DNA from: Dama dama
Taxonomy: Eukaryota; Chordata; Mammalia; Artiodactyla; Cervidae
Assembly (NCBI RefSeq): GCF_033118175.1
Contig: NC_083693.1
Coordinates: 21,048,481 to 21,112,480 of the forward strand
Length of the DNA stretch: 64,000 bases
Reading direction: 5' to 3'
Below the pieces are notes generated by a model. It ran no database searches. It was given only the letters and a program-made list of their open reading frames with translations, and was not told the origin of the DNA. This document shows, piece by piece, positions 44,265 to 55,359 of the stretch; positions within the stretch are counted from its first letter, which is position 1; each line of letters starts with the position of its first letter. Made by a program: the position numbers and the translations under genes.

Positions 44265-45130
44265 AAATAATTCTCAGAATGCAATAAGACTGACAACCCC
44301 AAAAAATATTGGACATAAAGTTGATCATACACTTTAAGGGGCAAGAAAAGGAATAGCCAATAAATATTTTTAAATGCTCAACATCATTAGTAATAGGGAA
44401 ATTCAAGTTGAGACCATGAGAGACCATTATATACCTACTAGAATGGCTAAAAGTAAAATGACTAATAATACCAAATGTTGGTGAGATGTGGAACAACCAG
44501 AATTCTAATTCACTGGTGGGCGTATAAATGGTGCATTCATTTTGGAAAACACTTTTACAGTTTCTTGCAAAGGTAAACATAACCGAATATGTGATGCAGC
44601 AATTCCATTTATAGATATTTTCCCACAAAAAAATGAAAATATGTCTACAAAATAGTTGGATATAAATGTCTATAACTGTTTTATTTATGTCATCAACACT
44701 AGAAACAATCTAATTTTCCATTAGCCAAAGAACATTTAAAGAGTTATCATATATTCATACAGTGGAATACCATTCAGCGTTTAAAATGAATGAAGTGATA
44801 CATATAATGACATGGAAGAATCTCAGAAACATTTTTCTGAGTAAAAAAAGTCACATTTACATGAAAGACTGAATACCATACGAGTCTATTAACAGGAAAT
44901 ACTATTCAATAATGAGAGAAAAGATCAGTGGTTGCCTGAAATTGGAAGTGGGGATGGATTAATCACAATGGGCCATAGGAGAACTTTATGGAAGCATGGA
45001 AATGTTTTAATATCCTAATGGGGACCATAATTACCTGGGTATAAATGTTCATCAAAACTCATTGAACCATGCATTTAAAATGTGTGTACTTTATTGTGTG
45101 TAATGTATATTTTTAAAGACTGACCTTAAA
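44265..45130 (+). mobile_element. L1M LINE 3' region, sense
   Basis: A continuous match to old L1 3' UTR text: aacatcattagtaatagggaaattc, then aatggctaaaagtaaaatgac, then gcaattccatttatagatatttt, then gaaagactgaataccatacgag, then catttaaaatgtgtgtacttta. The minus-strand frame at 44263-44628 is spurious. Confidence 0.85.
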
Positions 45131-45139
45131 AATGAGATT

Positions 45140-45345
45140 TTAACAGACACACACTGTTATATATAAAATAGATAAACAAGGTCCTATCGCATAGCACAGG
45201 GAATTGTATCCAATATCTTATAATAACTTATAATGAAAAGAATCTTATATATATATATAGTCTATGGTCAAACTGAATCATTTTGCTGTACACCAGAAAT
45301 TAGCACATTATAAATCAGCTATACTTCTAAATTAAAAAAAAAGAA
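45140..45345 (+). mobile_element. Artiodactyl L1 3' terminus, sense
   Basis: The run agataaacaaggtcctatcgc, then atagcacagggaattgtatcc, then tgtacaccagaaattagcac, then atacttctaaattaaaaaaa matches the 3' end common in cetartiodactyl L1 copies. A short (TA)n lies inside at about 45247-45262. It abuts the L1M 3' end on its left. Confidence 0.75.
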
Positions 45346-45485
45346 AATAATGAGTTTTAAATGAGTGATTGGGTGTGGAGGGTGAGGGAGAAGGAAATTC
45401 CCATCTTGGAACCGATGTTATAATTCACTGGGAAGGGAGAACAGAAGAAGTATGTTGCATGGTAGAAGCAGGAAGATGAGCAGTT

Positions 45486-45518
45486 GTTTTTTGTTTTTGT
45501 TTTTGTTTTTGTTTTTTA
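45486..45518. repeat. (TTTTTG)n microsatellite
   Basis: Four to five gttttt units; probably the decayed tail of a lost element. Confidence 0.9.
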
Positions 45519-45949
45519 GATGAGCAGTTTTAAAGCTGACGAGTTTAAGCTGCCAGGATATCCAAACAGAGATGCTGAGTACACAGGTGAAAATACCTGT
45601 CTTGTCATTCAAAACATAGGAAAGAAATGTAAATGAAAAAATCATATGCATCTCAGTAATGCTGAAACTTGCCATAAAAGATGTGTACAACACCAAAGGT
45701 TTTGTTGCGAAGTTGAAAATGTGAAAGGGAAACAGAAGTGACACGTGAGTAGAACGTCACATTTGATTTCAGAATCTCCAGTTTCTTATAAACTGAGTGC
45801 CTGACAACTGCTTGCCAAATAAATAAATACTAAAGATGACATCAGGTTCTATTTTACATGTGGAGAAATGGTTATGCTGAAAAAAGACAGTTAGAGTTGA
45901 CTCGTCTAGTGCATTTTCTTTTTGAGAACTATTTCAGCCATTCTTACAT

Positions 45950-46085
45950 TGATTCATTCATTCATTTAACAAGCAGTGAGCTTACCCAACTGTCCACTCA
46001 TTGGAAATAAAGGAGATAGAAGGCATAGATTGTGTCCTTAAGGAGCTTGCAATTTAATTAAGACAGACACAAACACTTGAATATA
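45950..46085 (-). mobile_element. L2-like LINE 3' end, antisense
   Basis: Begins gattcattcattcatttaac, the antisense L2 terminus, and continues with ggaaataaaggagatag and aaggagcttgcaatttaatt. Confidence 0.65.
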
Positions 46086-47605
46086 AGTACATTCATCAAG
46101 CATGGGAGACATGTCAGATCATGTGGAGGTCATACACAAAGGCATAGTGATTTCTTGATGGAGACTCAAATAAGGCTATAGGGGGAAAGTTTAGTTGAAA
46201 GATGAACAGATATTTTACAGAAGTAGATGGATGGTAAGAGAATTCTAGACAGCAGAGAAAACCTGAGCAAAGCCCAAAGTCATCACATATCAAGGCAAAT
46301 TCAGGGAAATGCCAAGAGATCTAGTTGACTAAAGCCTACTGATTAAACTGATTAGTTGGAGGGTTGGGTGGCCTAACGGTGAAACCAGAATGCAAGGAAA
46401 AGGATAGGTGTCAAAGCACATACCATTCTGTGGTAAGCATCCAACACTGATTTAAGATGCATTTATTCTGTCTCCTTGTTAGTATACCCCTGCAAAGTGT
46501 TCCTAGCTGTTAACAAATGGGATAAGTAAAAAATACAATGGACTTACTTGGAAAAATGTTACATTTCAAACCCAGCATCTTCCGAACACTTTTACATCCT
46601 TACCATGCATTCCATTGGATTTTGAGGGTCTGATAGGGAATAAAAGCAAGAGAAGCAGCTATTTCTTTATATGTGCTTGGATTATTGACATATTTATAAA
46701 AGTTCTAGAAGAAGTAGAAGCTGTTTAATGATTAGGAAGAAAACTCATGTCTGAGCAAAAGAATTCAGCAGGCAAACAGATGGAACCATCTACTGAGAAC
46801 TTCAGTGATGTTTTACTCCATCAAGGACAATATTTTACTATTTTGTGAATGAGCTGTAGTTAAGTGTCTTGCAATGACTGTTCTGCTTGTATTAAAACTG
46901 AAAATAATCTGGAAAGCTTACTTATATTTGACAATTACCTTTTCTAATCATGGTTTATAAATGACTTTTGCATAGATGTGTTCTATGCAAGGGAAATAAA
47001 GTAGGTGTTATTATGCTAACTTTAAGGATTAAAAAAATAATCAAAGTTCACAGAGTTGGAATAAATGGCCAACAATCACAAGGCAATTAACTATAGGCCC
47101 ACCAAGGATATAAGGTGGGTTTCCGGGCACAGATTCCCTAGGTTCTGGAGTGTGTGGCTCTTCACACCGAACAGATGTAGAGCAAAGGTCCATTTCCAAA
47201 AGCATTACATTTGACAGACAGGCTAGACCACCACAGTCCTGGTCCAAGAGATCTTGAAAACAGAGAATGACAAGCATCACCTTTCAAAAAGTCAAGGTCT
47301 AGGTGGGCAAGTTGCTCCCAAATTAGGAGTCAAGAAGATAAAAGGACAGTCAGGTGGATTTCTGGGGGCAGTTTGTATTTTGTAATGCAGTCATGGAAGA
47401 GACGAAGAGAGCAAAGAGAAAGTGTACAAAGAATTCATTTTCTCTATTTGCAGCTGAGAAGGGTTGAAGAAGTCAGAGTACTTGGCTGAACTTGGCAGTG
47501 CGGTGGCATGCGGCTATCATGGCAGAATTAAGGCTGCATGCACTCATCACACATACCTTGAATTTATCATTTCAGACCCACCTTCATCCCCATGTCTGGA
47601 CTGAG
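46086..47605. other. Unassigned sequence, 1.5 kb
   Basis: No young repeat. A weak MIR-like antisense stretch lies near 47010-47090 and contributes to the minus frame at 47041-47280, which I do not accept as a gene. Nothing functional visible. Confidence 0.4.
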
Positions 47606-47620
47606 AGGTTGACTCTCATG

Positions 47621-48123
47621 CTATTGTTGTTCAGAGGCTCAGTTGTGTCCAACTCATTTGTGACCCCACGCACTGCAGCACACCAGGCTTCCCTGTCCTT
47701 CACCACCTCCCGGAGCGTGCTCAAACTCATGCCCACTGAGTCGGAGATGCCATCCAACCATCTCACCCTCTGTCATCCCCTTCTCCTCCTGCTTTCAATC
47801 TTTCCCAGCATCAGAGGCTTTTCTAATGAGTCAGCTCTTCATATCAGGTGGCCAAAGTATTGCAGCTTCAGCACCAATCCTTCCAATGAATATTCAGGAC
47901 TGATTTCATTTAGGATGGTTTGGTTTGATCTCCTTGCAGTCCAAGGGACTCTCAAGAGCCTTCTCCAACACCACAGTTAAAAGCAGAAATTCTTCAGCAT
48001 TCTGCCTTTTTTAAGGTCTAACTCTCACATCCATACATGACTACTGAAAAAACCATAGCTTTGACTATACGGACCTTTGCTGGGAAAGTAAGGTGTTTGC
48101 TTTTTAATGGGCTGTCTAGGTTT
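47621..48123 (-). mobile_element. BovB LINE 3' end, antisense
   Basis: Starts at ctattgttgttcagaggctc and extends to ttaatgggctgtctagg. ttgactctcatg (47609-47620) and ttgactatcatg (48122-48133) agree in 11 of 12 bases. The last two bases overlap the element's end. Confidence 0.94.
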
Positions 48124-48139
48124 GACTATCATGTAATAT

Positions 48140-48515
48140 ATAACAGTGAGGCTCTCTAGCCTTCTGGCTTTCAACTGGGTTCGGACAATCGGAAACACAG
48201 ACGGGAGATTGGAGGGAAGGAAATGTATGTGAAATTAGAGTATTGAAGTCCCTGCCCTCAAGACACAACTGTTCCCTCAACAAAAACCCTCTCCATATAG
48301 CTTATCCTGTCTCTGTTTTCCAGTATCTCTTTCCTCCTCTTGTCCTTTAAAGCTTATGCATGGCAATGGCTAAATATTACTCAACCAGAATAATTGATTA
48401 TCCTTAAATCCTACTCATACATTTGTAAATAGTTCCTGTATTAAACTCTCCACAAACCATCCCTTCTGAGTCTGTGATCTGTTTCTTACTTTGACTGACA
48501 GTGTAAACTGGGGAG
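48140..48515 (+). mobile_element. Ancient mammalian interspersed repeat, family not named
   Basis: The opening ctctctagccttctggctttc and gggttcggacaatcgg, then the closing atttgtaaatagttcctgtattaaac and cttctgagtctgtgatctgtttc fit a widely dispersed ancient repeat ending I recognise but cannot name with certainty. Confidence 0.45.
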
Positions 48516-49271
48516 GATGCAGAAAGCATAAGAGACCATCTCTGAGAATATAAGGGAAATTTTCCCTTAGCCATCTTGCTTAAGCAAATGAAAACTCCAC
48601 TTTAAAAATAAATCCATACAATTTTATTTATGCCTTTCTTTTAAATGTACATATAGAATATCTTGAAACAAAATTTTATTCAGACATCCATACTGCGTAC
48701 TATCTAACTCCATTTTACTTCAATATCTTATTTAAATGCTGTATCCATAATTGAAGATTAGCTTGCTTCTTTTATTCAGGCTAAGCCCCTGCTTTTAGTC
48801 ACTCAGGGCAAATGGTAGAGGGAAAAGATCTTCCCCATCTCATTAAAATATCAAAGTCTTCCTGGCTGCCCAAATATCAAACCATTGCCCCTAGAAGGGA
48901 GAAATACTAACCCCTTTAACTATGAGGTCCTTAGTACCCAGAAATACCTCTTTCTTTGGACAATAATTGCTTCTGGTATTTAATCCCTTAAGAATATAAA
49001 CCCAGGAAGTAACTGCAGCCTTGCACTCCCACTATGAGGTGGCTCCTTAATCTAGGATTCTCATGTATATTTTTGGAAAGACTAATTGCTTATGAGTGAC
49101 ATGGTTTATCAGAAGATGGACTACTTCTGGAAGCTGTTAAAGGTACTTTCTCAATCTTTTCTATAGCAATGGTTAGAATAGGATTCCTATAGGACATTTA
49201 CCTGTCTGAACATCAACACTGATTGGATAAAGAGGGACTTGTAGCTACCAATGAATGACTCAAGATCTTCA
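48516..49271. other. Unassigned sequence
   Basis: No gene or young repeat in about 0.75 kb. Parts (tatgaggtggctccttaat, tgagtgacatggtttatcag) may be old LTR debris. Confidence 0.35.
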
Positions 49272-49310
49272 AGTGTGTGTGTGTGTGTCTGTGTGTGTGT
49301 GTGTGTGTGT
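49272..49310. repeat. (TG)n microsatellite
   Basis: About 19 dinucleotide units with one interrupting tc. Likely polymorphic. Confidence 0.95.
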
Positions 49311-49408
49311 TGGGGAGAGGACCTCTTCAAAGTCCCAAGTACTGCAATAAATGTATACTTTATACTAGGAGTCCAGTGTACATTTTTAGGTGTGTATCTT
49401 CCTTTGCG

Positions 49409-49671
49409 TGTTCGCTAAGTCACTTCAGTCGTGTCCAACTCTATGGACTGTAGCCCTCCAGGCTACTCTGTCCATGGGGATTCTCCAGGCAAGAATACTG
49501 GAGTGAATTGCCATGCCCTCCTCCAGGGGATCTTCCCTACCCAGGGATAGAACCTGCATCTCACGTCCTCTACATTGGTGGGTAGGTTCTTTACCATTAG
49601 CTTCACCTGGAAAGCCCAGGTCTCCAGCATTGCAGGTGTATTCTTTAGCAGCTCAGTCACCAGGGAAGCCC
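49409..49671 (-). mobile_element. Bov-tA SINE with two tandem heads, antisense
   Basis: The antisense BovA body is followed by a first head (ggttctttaccattagcttc to ggaaagccc) and then directly by a second partial head (aggtctccagcattgcaggt to gggaagccc). Some 17 bases of the BovA core (gtgaccc region) are also missing near 49440. Confidence 0.88.
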
Positions 49672-49921
49672 TATCTCCTTTCCTATCATTATATTATCAT
49701 GTACCAGCTTGGCATCTTTTTCTCACTTAGGTAATTGAGTAGACAGGCTATTTTTTGATTTTGCCAAAATTATAATTGTAAAAAATACATTCTCTGATTT
49801 AAAGTGAAAATGCCATGAGATGTTATAGCAGCTTGAGTATAGGCACATGGAAGTTTCCAAATAAATATTTTTTGTCATATCAACTTTTTAAAAAAGCACC
49901 TCAAAATGATAATATGTAGGA

Positions 49922-50124
49922 TGTTGTTGTTCAGTCTCTGAATTGTTTTGGACTTTTTGCAACTCCATGAACTGTAGCCAACCAGTTTCCTCTCTCCATG
50001 GGATTTCCCAGGCAAGAATACTGGAGTGGGTTGCCTTTTCCTTCTCCAGGGGATCTTTCTGACCCAGGGATAGAATCTGCATTGGCAGGTGAATTCTTTA
50101 CCACTGAGCCACCAGGAAAGCCCC
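49922..50124 (-). mobile_element. Bov-tA SINE, antisense, diverged
   Basis: Diverged start (gttgttcagtctctgaattg), BovA body and shortened head ending ccaccaggaaagcccc. Confidence 0.9.
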
Positions 50125-50129
50125 TATGG

Positions 50130-50905
50130 GATATAGATGTGCTAAACGGGGAGCCTACTCTTGTTACAATATTTAGACTGGAGTAGTGCTTTCTATTAGC
50201 AAATTTTGGTCTCTCCTATCAGTGAGATCATGTTGGAATTTGTATGCTCCTTTTCTCTTTCCTTGATCACAACCGGAACAGGGTGGCCAAGCCAGTGAAC
50301 AAAAGGGTATCAGGGACAAAATCTATCATGCAAGAACACCCTTTTATTTGTAAACACCATGCTTTACCCATCATTATCAGTGATTTATGTGCTTACCAAG
50401 CATATAGCTTTATTACTATAATGTGAGCAAATTGCCTGTAATTTGTGGTCCTGGGAACACATATCTATTATTTGGGTCAAAATATGTCTACTCTCTCTAA
50501 TTTACAATAAATGCTTAATGTAGTTCCAGTCACAGTGGAAATTTCTGAGTTTTCCTCTGCACTGTTTACCCTTAGATCTATAAAAAGGAAAATAGCTAGA
50601 GAATAGATCTCAGCTTTGGATGAGACTGACTCAAGTAGGAGTTGGGATGCTGTAGGGTGTACTCAAAAATGATTTTTATTTTTGCCTTTACCAGAATAAG
50701 GAGAGCATTGTATTCATTGTAGGAATGGCCTAGAATTTGAAGTAAGGAAGACCTGTGGGCAAATTCTTGCTTAACTAAGTATTTTTTGTGTCCTTAGGTG
50801 CAAGACAAGGGTTTGCCTCAGTCTTCTCCTTGTAGCATTCATAAAGCCAACTTTGTGAGAATTACATGAAAACGTGTGATTTAGTGTCTGGCAAAGTACC
50901 TATTA
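50130..50905. other. Unassigned sequence
   Basis: No gene. The frame at 50244-50426 is short and unrecognised. Confidence 0.4.
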
Positions 50906-50913
50906 TATTGTGC

Positions 50914-51346
50914 ATGTGTGCTAAGTCTCTTCAGTTGTGTCTGACTTTTTGCCACCCTACGGATTGTAGCTTGCCAGGCTCCTCTGTTCAAGGGGTTCTC
51001 CAGGCAAGAATACTGGAGTAGGTTGCTATGCCCTCCTCCAGGGGATCTTTCTGACCCAGGGATCAAATCTGCATCTCCTATGTCTTCTGCTGGCTTCCCT
51101 TATGGTTCAGCTGGTAACGAATCCGCATGCAATGCAGGAGACCTGGGGTCGATCCCTGGGTGGGGAAGATCCCCTGGAGAAGGGAAAGGCTATCCACTCC
51201 AGTATTCTGGCCTGGAGAATTTCATGGACTGTATAGTCCATGAGGTCACAAAGAGTCAGACATGACTAAGCAACTTTCACTTCACTTCTTCATGTCTTCT
51301 GCATTGGCAGGCAGGTTCTTTACCACTAGCACCACCTGGGAAGCCC
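50914..51346 (-). mobile_element. Bov-tA SINE, antisense, split by a second SINE
   Basis: The left part, 50914-51090, holds the BovA body and the start of the head. The right part, 51292-51346, completes the head (gcaggcaggttctttaccac to gggaagccc). The parts join across the 11-bp duplication of the inner SINE. Confidence 0.93.
51091..51291 (+). mobile_element. Bov-tA SINE nested inside an opposite-strand Bov-tA
   Basis: Sense Bov-tA from ggcttcccttatggttcagc to caactttcacttcacttcttc. atgtcttctgc at 51080-51090 and 51292-51302 is identical. The inner and outer elements pair as an inverted repeat. Confidence 0.95.
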
Positions 51347-51349
51347 AAA

Positions 51350-51500
51350 TTTTATTTATTTATTTGACAGTGCCAGGTTTTTTAATTGCAGCATGCAAAG
51401 TCTTAGTTGGAGCATATGGGACCTAGTTCCCTGAACAGGGATCAAACGCAGGCCCCCTGCATTGGGATCTCAGAGTCTTAGCCACTGTACCAACAGGAAA
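51350..51500 (-). mobile_element. CHR-type SINE, antisense
   Basis: The run ttatttatttatttgacagtgcc, then gcagcatgcaaagtcttagttg, then ctagttccctgaacagggatc, then ggatctcagagtcttagccac follows an antisense cetartiodactyl CHR SINE. Confidence 0.85.
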
Positions 51501-51594
51501 TTCATTAGGTGTTTATAAATTATGAGTTCCCCTCCTTCCTTGTGTCTCCTCGTGTCTCCTTTATCTTGTTTTTAGGAGGGAAGTTAATAGTCAA

Positions 51595-52195
51595 TCATGG
51601 TAGCCTGTAAAAAGGCCACAAATGCTTGCCCTGGTATCATCCATGCCATTGAATGTGACAATGCAGATTCTCTAAACAAAAAGTGAACTCTATCTTCCTT
51701 CCTTCCTTGTGATGCTGAGTTGTCCACGGGACTTCCTTTAGCCAGCGGATATTAGTAAACATGATACAAGCTTAAAGAACTTGTGCCTTGCTACTTGCTC
51801 TCTTGCATACTTGAAACTGTGAGATCTCTATGTAAATTAGTCAAAGAAGGGAATGGTTACCCACTCCAGTATTCTTGCCTAGAGAATTCCACAGATAGAG
51901 GAACCTGGTGGACTACAGTCCATAATGTCTCAAGGAGTCAGACACAACTGAGAGACTAATACTTAACTAACCTGTTGGAAAATAAGATGCCTTATGGAAA
52001 AGAACTGAGGTGCTCCATCCATCCTCTGGTCAGCTCAGTACCTGATAATCATGTGGTTACAAGAGTAGCATGTCATAGGCTCAGACCAGAAGAGCCACTC
52101 AACTGACCCACAAAATCATGAGCTAATGAAAATTATTATTGTTTTAGCTACCAGGTTTTGCAGTACACAGCAAAATCTAACTGATATACAAACGA
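51595..52195 (+). mobile_element. Ancient LTR-like repeat, sense, split by a BovA
   Basis: The left part has gccagcggatattagtaaac and gatacaagcttaaag. The right part ends gagctaatgaaaattattattg, then gcagtacacagcaaaatctaac. Both fit one ancient mammalian LTR-like repeat whose usual end reads ttattgttttaagcc. The BovA at 51843-51965 lies between them. Confidence 0.5.
51843..51965 (+). mobile_element. BovA monomer SINE, sense, diverged
   Basis: One BovA unit, agaagggaatggttacccac to cacaactgagagactaatac, with several CpG losses. Confidence 0.9.
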
Positions 52196-52276
52196 AATTT
52201 CTTATTATACTCAAAATTCTGACATGGAAAAAGTGGCTTTCTAATAATACATACTCCCCTTTTTTTGGTGGGGGAG

Positions 52277-52492
52277 GGGGGTGGCTTTCCTGGTGGCTCA
52301 AACAGTAAGAATCCTCCTGCAATGTGAGAGACCTGTGTTCAACTCCTGGGTTGGGAAGATCCCCTGGAGGAGGGCATGGCAACCCACTCCAGTATTCATG
52401 CCTGGAGAATCCCCACAGACAGAGGTGCCTGGTGGGCTACAGTCCATGGGGTCTCAAAGAGTCAGACACAATTGAGTGACAAAGTACAGTAC
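52277..52492 (+). mobile_element. Bov-tA SINE, sense
   Basis: Head ctttcctggtggctcaaac, weak B-box gtgttcaactcc, full BovA body, end cacaattgagtgac. Confidence 0.92.
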
Positions 52493-52617
52493 AGCCCTTT
52501 TTTTTGGTTTCAGAGTTGTAAGTTTAGAAGAACTAGAATTATGGTGGTCCTGTTAGCTCTGATTAGTTAAAGTGTAAATATGGTGTATTTTCAGTATCCT
52601 AAGGCTAAAAGGAAGGG

Positions 52618-52818
52618 AAGACTTCCCAGGTGGCTCAGACAGTAAAGGATCTGCCTATGGTGCGGAAGACCCAGGTTCCATTCCAGGGTGGGAGAGATCC
52701 CCTGGAGAAGGTGATGGCAGCCTACTCCATTATTCTTGCCTGGAGAATTCCAGGGACAGAGGAGCCTGGTGGGCTACAGTCCATGGATGGAAAGAGTCAG
52801 ACAGGACTGAGTAACTGT
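52618..52818 (+). mobile_element. Bov-tA SINE, sense
   Basis: Head acttcccaggtggctcagacagtaaagg, BovA body, end acaggactgagtaactg. Followed by a short inverted word pair gtaactg / cagttac. Confidence 0.92.
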
Positions 52819-52906
52819 CCTGTAACAGTTACTGTGTTACAGTAAAGTGAGTAACACACACACTTTAAAAGGGAAAAGAACTCTGGTTGGTGCTGAGAAA
52901 TGGAAT

Positions 52907-54358
52907 CAGTTCAGTTCAGTCACTCAGTCATATCGGACTCTTTGTGACCCCATGGACTGCAGCACGCCAGGACACCAGGATTCTCTGTCCATCATCAACT
53001 CCCAGAGTTTACCTATACTCATGTCCATTGAGCCGGTGATGCCATCCAACCGTCTCATCCTCTCCTCCTATTTCGTCCCCTTCTCCTCCTGCCCTCAATC
53101 TTTCCCAGCATCGTGGTCTTTTCAAATGAGTCAGCTCTTTGCATCAGGTGGCCAGAGTATTGGAGTTTCAGCTTCAACATCAGTCCTTCCAATGAACACT
53201 CAGGACTGATCTCCTTTAGGATGGACTGGTTGGATCTCCTTGCTTTCCAAGAGAATCTCAAGAGTCTTCTCCAACACCACAGTTAAAAAGCATCAATTCT
53301 TTGGCGCTCAGCTTTCTTTATAGTCCAATTCTCACATCCATATAAGACTACTGGGAAAACTATAGCCTTGACTAGGTGGACCTTTGTTGGCAATGTAATG
53401 TCTCTGCTTTTTAATATGCTGCCTAGGTTAGTCATAACTTTCCTTCCAAGGAGTAAGCATCTTTTCATTTCATGGCTGCAGTCACCATCTACAGTGATTT
53501 TGGAGCCCCAGAAAATAAAGTCTTACACTATTTCTACTGTTTCCCCATCTATTTGCCATGAAGTGACGGGACTGGATGCCATGATCTTCATTATTTGAAT
53601 GTTGAGTTTTAAGCCAACCTTTTTACTCTCCTCTTTCACTTTCATCAAGAGGCTCTTTAGTTCTTCTTCACTTTCTGCCATAAGGGTGGTGTCATCTCCA
53701 TATCTGTGGTTATTGATATTTCTCCCAGCAATCTTGATTCCAGCTTGGGCTTCATCCAGCCCAGCATTTCTCATGATGTATTCTGCATATAAGTTAAATA
53801 AGTAGGGTGACAATATACAGCCTTGACATACTCCTTTTCCTATTTGGAACCAGTCTGTTGTTCCAGTCCAGTTCTAACTGTTGCTTCTTGATCTGCATAC
53901 AGATTTCTCAACAGGCAAATCGGGTGGTCTGGTATTCTCATCTCTTTCAGAATTTTCTACAGTTTATTGTGATCCACATAGTCAAAGGCTTTGGCATAGT
54001 CAATAAAGCAGAAATATATGTTTTTCTGGAACTCCCTTGCTTTTTCAATAATCGAACAGATGTTGATAATTTGATCTCTGGTTCCTCTGCCTTTTCTAAA
54101 TCCAGCTTGAAGATCTGGAAGTTCACAGTTCACATACTGTTGAAATCTGGCTTGGAGAATTTTGAGCATTACTTTGCTAGTGTGTGAGATGAACGCAATT
54201 GTGCGGTAGTTTGAGCATTCTTTGGCATTGCCTTTCTTAGGGATTGGAATGAAAACTAACATTTTCCAGTCCTGTGGCCACTGCTGAGTTTTCCAAATTT
54301 GCTGGCATATTGAGCACAGCATTCTCACAGTGGCATCTTTCTGCTCCAGCGCCGCGCA
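52907..54358 (-). mobile_element. BovB LINE, 1.45 kb, antisense, 15-bp duplication
   Basis: Antisense BovB from the cagttcagttcagtcactcag terminus into mid ORF2. gctgagaaatggaat (52892-52906) and gctgagaaatagaat (54359-54373) agree in 14 of 15 bases. The catalytic box reads Tyr-Gly-Asp-Asp (53691-53702) instead of the family's Tyr-Ala-Asp-Asp. About 19 bases at its 5' junction (54340-54358, GC-rich) are not BovB and look like filler. The frame 53957-54532 crosses the junction and is not a gene. Confidence 0.96.
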
Positions 54359-54539
54359 GCTGAGAAATAGAATATCCCCCGCCATATCAGTAAACCAGGA
54401 TGTCACAGTCATTAGCAATTCTAGCTCTCCAGGGCACTCTGGAAGAAGAAAACCTGTTATCCAACAGCCAACAAGCTGTATGTAGCCTTTCCCTGCAATG
54501 AATTCAAATGAGCTCAGAATGTGAAAAAACACAAGATAC

Positions 54540-54880
54540 TTGCCCAGGATAGCTGAGATGCATATGAAAGGAATGATTTCAGTGAGCCCAGACTTTCATC
54601 TTCCCATAAGCACTCTTGCATCTTCCCATAAGCACTGATTTCCTTAACTTGGGATATCTGGTTTTCTTTAATATTCATAACAATATTCTTTTGATGTTTA
54701 GTCTACCTGCCTTTTGTTACAAAGTTTCTATGTAACCTGGCACTTCCCCCTCACCTCCTCAGAGCAGGTCCCTCAGGGTCACTTGAGATGTTGTCTCCTG
54801 GACTTGAAGTCCTAAAAATTCCTACCAAATAAAGCATAACTCTCAACTTTTAGGCTGTGACTATTTTTAACTTGGCAGTT
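54540..54880 (+). mobile_element. ERV LTR, sense
   Basis: The stretch at 54590-54870 matches an ERV LTR common in ruminants: a 19-base cttcccataagcactcttgc-type unit repeated in tandem near 54600-54637, CCT-rich R region, aataaa at 54828-54833, then ctcaacttttaggctgtgac. The upstream part 54374-54540 may be more U3 or internal sequence. Confidence 0.7.
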
Positions 54881-55226
54881 CTATGGAAGGAGGTACTCAG
54901 GAGGAGGAGAAGAAATACATAGTGTTTAAAGGAGCTAATTTGCAGAAAGATCTAAGTCAACCATCCTTAATGATCAAAGAGTGTGCAATGCTGCCAGTTA
55001 GCCTATACAGTCAGAGCAGTGTAGAAGTGCTTCCAAAGTCATAGGGTGTTGACTGATTAAACCAAAGGAAGGAGAGCATCCCAGCAGAAATATTCTTATA
55101 AACAAAGCACCTGTTGAAGGGAACGGAGGTAAAGGGGTGGCATGGGAAACATGGTGTCTTGGGCTACCTGAGCACTTCGGATCTTACTCTTTAGGAAACA
55201 AACCTTGAACCTGGCACTAATGAGGG

Positions 55227-55348
55227 TGTGGTAGTCACTCAGTTGTGTCCAACTCTTTGTGACCCCATGAACTGTAGCCCACCAGGCTTTCCTATCCATG
55301 GAATTCTCCAGGCAAGAATTTTGGATGGGGTTGCCATTTCCTTCTCCA
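55227..55348 (-). mobile_element. BovA monomer SINE, antisense
   Basis: One BovA unit. actaatgaggg (55216-55226) and actaatgaagg (55349-55359) agree in 10 of 11 bases. Confidence 0.92.
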
Positions 55349-55359
55349 ACTAATGAAGG

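Noticed and set aside
47041..47280. 79-codon minus-strand frame
   Set aside because: It partly overlaps a weak MIR-like stretch and has no resemblance to a known protein.
53957..54532. 191-codon minus-strand frame as a gene
   Set aside because: Its C-terminal part is BovB ORF2 and its N-terminal part is the flanking sequence across the insertion junction, a chance fusion.
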